Shown: one piece after another, positions 6,901 through 7,537 of the stretch | How the letters are laid out: every line of letters starts with the position of its first letter | Position numbering within the stretch: position 1 is the first letter of the stretch | DNA from: SM23-73-3 sp965369445 | Lineage (GTDB): Bacteria > Zixibacteria > MSB-5A5 > SM1-73 | Assembly: GCA_965369445.1 (NCBI GenBank) | Contig: CBDUQU010000141.1 | Location: forward strand, 1 to 7,537 | Direction of reading: 5' to 3' | DNA: 7,537 nt | Program-made: the position numbers and the translations under genes | The notes under the pieces: generated by a model | Told to the model about the DNA's origin: nothing | The model's input: the letters and a program-made list of their open reading frames with translations, nothing else | Databases searched by the model: none

Positions 6901-7407
6901 ACGACCGTTTCCACTCCCGTTGTAGGATCGCATCCAAGCAAGATCTCCGTTGGGATAGTACTTGATTGTTAGGCAGTAGCCATTAGTTTCGCCGGTCACG
7001 TACACATTGCCATATGCATCTACACCTATGGGAGCCCAATCACACAGATTAGCGTCATTCGGTCCGGCATGCGTTCTGACCCATTCCACATGCCCGGCTG
7101 TGTCATATTTTATTGTGGCGTAGTCACAGGATGGTCCTCCGCCGATGCAGGTTAGCCCGTTTACATATGCGTTCCCCGAACCATCTACGGCGATGGCAAA
7201 AGCATAGTCAGTTCCACCTGCTGGCCCATCGTACCTTCTTACCCACGCTGTATCAACCTGGGCAACAGCGGGAATGCTCACCAAAAGCAAAATCACTAAA
7301 ATGAATAGCTTCCCCGCTTTTAGTGGTTCGACTTCGTTTATCCTGAACGAAGTCGAAGGGCTCACCACCCTGAGCTTGTCGAAGGGCGGGATCTTCGACT
7401 TAGTCAT
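3970..7407 (-). CDS. Secreted SBBP propeller / clostripain-like C11 cysteine peptidase with dockerin-like tail
   Basis: A 1145-residue secreted protein. Residues 34-49 form a hydrophobic signal core ending in PAVA, with likely cleavage after A49. Eight propeller repeats (about 50-455) carry the core AIAVD-x-SGNVYVTG at 71, 126, 174, 230, 286, 342, 392 and, degenerate, 430; these match SBBP repeats. A clostripain-family C11 domain follows (about 457-830), starting WTILIYMDGDNDL, with catalytic H570 in MWDHGSGW and C627 in GFDACLMG. Family members cleave after Arg or Lys. A fibronectin-III-like domain begins at 841, is interrupted by a MAM-like jelly roll (about 886-1027, FFDDAESGEGDW to GAYVDDIKVES) and resumes to 1078. 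The end is a dockerin-like pair of calcium loops (1083-1112, 1116-1143) with D/N ligands at 1084, 1086, 1088, 1095 and 1117, 1119, 1121, 1128. AGGGAG lies six bases before the ATG. The signal n-region is long because a palindromic repeat is inserted there. Its substrate is unknown. Confidence 0.9.
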   Translation of the reverse strand: MTKSKIPPFDKLRVVSPSTSFRINEVEPLKAGKLFILVILLLVSIPAVAQVDTAWVRRYDGPAGGTDYAFAIAVDGSGNAYVNGLTCIGGGPSCDYATIKYDTAGHVEWVRTHAGPNDANLCDWAPIGVDAYGNVYVTGETNGYCLTIKYYPNGDLAWMRSYNGSGNGRDQPVAIAVDDFGNVHVTGSTGIIDTLNSDTDYLTLKYDTNGVLLWARRYDGLADSVDWANDIAVDASGNVYVTGTTMLDDTSRAYGTVKYSPDGSLAWVRTYCGTVRCRDCEHEAQAIAVDSAANVYVTGYSSRSQGEPDNMDCVTIKYNPDGSPAWIKRYNGPGNGWDGGSSIAVDDSGNVYVAGSTTVSGSWCDATATMKYFPNGNIAWNRINDTGTGVTDMEIDSSGNAHITGNYFVIEYFADGCIAWVEQLDWFPTDLALYQSGVFYATGMFMDYTTAKFVPSTWTILIYMDGDNDLSSCAFEDINEMELGTDSLSNVTCIVLYDSTMEGGGDSRILKVGQDAHTLTINSEIIDDGGVVIPPSHEVNMGDPNTLKAFATWAIEQYPADHYVLIMWDHGSGWQKRGEDDVLRGYGLCIDSTNNDDRLYVDEIKDALASITQETGVIFDVIGFDACLMGMLENAYQIRDYGKVMVASEELIPGDGWCYDSILLALSHSACWNAESLGVCIVKDYIRSYTDGLGNPNDRHDVTLSAIDLSGIENLAMSVSDLGEALDAEWSTIESQRDLVEYYSVPENVDLLHLASLIGSSATDPDIVTSAQNVLNAVDLAVIFDSSGSLHPNSNGLSIYFPDQISKYNSIYENKPDLSLYTFWDEFLRRYNTYSAGEGPFAPVIEVPFYAPVGEPFEVSWTASFDADEVQCYKLLELEHINTLFFDDAESGEGDWLLDGFSITTTLSGSPTHSFYSNPPNEYNDNVTHTMTSKDPIIVPEDSTLLSLWCKWEIETNYDFLFLEVATNVVGPWAKLDSLTGVQGSRVYLSYDLTAFSDSSIYIRFRYITDYAGAKEGAYVDDIKVESIGSTTVLSEDVSSLTYSVSGREEGRYYYQVMAKDQLHNWGHWSNREYVTAGSYMPGDANGDGIVNVGDIVYMVNYLYKGGDPPAPVEAGDANCDGVVNVGDVVYLVNYLFRQGPPPCR
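7322..7390. repeat. Palindromic dispersed-type repeat inside the signal-peptide coding region
   Basis: TTCGACTTCGTT (7327-7338) pairs perfectly with AACGAAGTCGAA (7346-7357) over a seven-base loop. Next to it GCTCA (7360-7364) pairs with TGAGC (7371-7375). Two related units, TCCTGAACGAAGTCGAAGGG (7341-7360) and CCCTGAGCTTGTCGAAGGG (7368-7386), share the GTCGAAGGG end with 26-base spacing. Sequences of this TTCGAC...CTCAGG kind are familiar as interspersed repeats in many environmental genomes (from memory). Read on the minus strand it encodes about residues 7-30 of the secreted peptidase without breaking the frame. Confidence 0.7.
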
Positions 7408-7473
7408 TTTGGGCTCCCTTTTTAAGGTAGCATGACGAAACCATAGGACTTGAACGTCTGTGAAATCAATAGA

Positions 7474-7501
7474 ATTATAACTCAGAAATGGGGAAAGTCA
7501 A
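7474..7501 (-). promoter_or_regulatory. Near-consensus promoter of the secreted peptidase gene
   Basis: On the minus strand TTGACT (7501-7496, five of six) is followed after 16 bases by a perfect TATAAT (7479-7474). Transcription would start near 7467, giving a leader of about 60 bases before the ATG at 7407, which has AGGGAG at a six-base spacing. No operator-like palindrome is seen between promoter and start. The window edge lies 36 bases upstream of the -35 box, so activator sites further out cannot be judged. Confidence 0.65.
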
Positions 7502-7537
7502 GGAGAATAATTTTGAAAATGGAAAGTTGTGGCAGGG

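Noticed and set aside
6120..7250. Regularly spaced similar sequences in the 5' half of the peptidase gene as a CRISPR array
   Set aside because: The similarity comes from SBBP protein repeats in one continuous frame with irregular spacing (about 38-56 codons) and imperfect DNA identity.
4621..7304. Several plus-strand frames of 60-95 codons opposite the secreted peptidase
   Set aside because: They lie opposite strongly supported domains (C11 catalytic region, propeller) and have no coding features of their own.
7399..7407. Alternative downstream start of the peptidase that would skip the inserted repeat
   Set aside because: There is no ATG between the first codon and the signal core, and AGGGAG is correctly spaced from ATG 7407 only. 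The repeat therefore seems to be translated.
7500..7537. Possible plus-strand gene start near 7513-7521 after AAGGAG
   Set aside because: AAGGAG is followed by TTG at eight bases and ATG at fourteen, but only about 20 bases remain in the window and the site overlaps the -35 box of the peptidase promoter. A divergent gene cannot be judged from this.

Overview
This 7.5 kb window comes from a bacterial chromosome, most likely an uncultivated lineage. The strongest clue is the C-terminus of the large secreted protein. It carries two dockerin-like repeats of the form GDANGDG-x-VNVGD-x-VY-x-VNYL, and many such tails, together with SBBP propellers and C11 peptidases, occur in candidate phylum Zixibacteria and related FCB-group genomes. 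Base composition looks close to 50% GC. The taxonomic call is an inference from protein style; no marker gene is present.

Layout, left to right. (1) 1-102: the 3' end of a plus-strand gene whose last residues form a CPMHP...CxxCGM heavy-metal-binding motif. It is closed by a perfect 13-bp hairpin at 199-230 that it shares with the convergent neighbour. (2) 292-1551, minus strand: a GT-A fold glycosyltransferase resembling glucosyl-3-phosphoglycerate synthase and mannosylglycerate synthase, with a good promoter (TTGACA-17-TAAATT) and a GGAGG ribosome binding site that fix its start. (3) 1552-1978: intergenic region between divergent genes, holding a structured repeat. (4) 1979-2503, plus strand: an unknown four-helix membrane protein with two three-cysteine clusters. 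(5) 2497-2538: a heptamer tandem repeat running into (6) 2586-3433, plus strand, a broken cstA (carbon starvation / peptide-pyruvate transporter family) that lacks roughly 300 central residues. (7) 3406-3474: a palindromic element that folds as a three-way junction and covers the cstA stop codon. (8) 3563-3901, minus strand: a small helical conserved-type protein of unknown role. (9) 3970-7407, minus strand: a 1145-residue secreted multidomain protein with signal peptide, eight SBBP propeller repeats, a clostripain-like C11 cysteine peptidase with its His/Cys dyad, a fibronectin-III-like domain split by a MAM-like jelly roll, and a dockerin-like tail. A near-consensus promoter (TTGACT-16-TATAAT) precedes it.

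The genes do not form one evident pathway. The recurring theme is small palindromic or tandem repeats that touch gene ends: one supplies the stop codon of the membrane protein, one covers the end of cstA, and one is inserted in frame in the signal-peptide region of the secreted peptidase. The broken cstA junction is readable in both CstA frames, which suggests deletion (or assembly collapse) at a short shared sequence. I see no CRISPR array, tRNA, rRNA, transposase, phage gene or defence system here.
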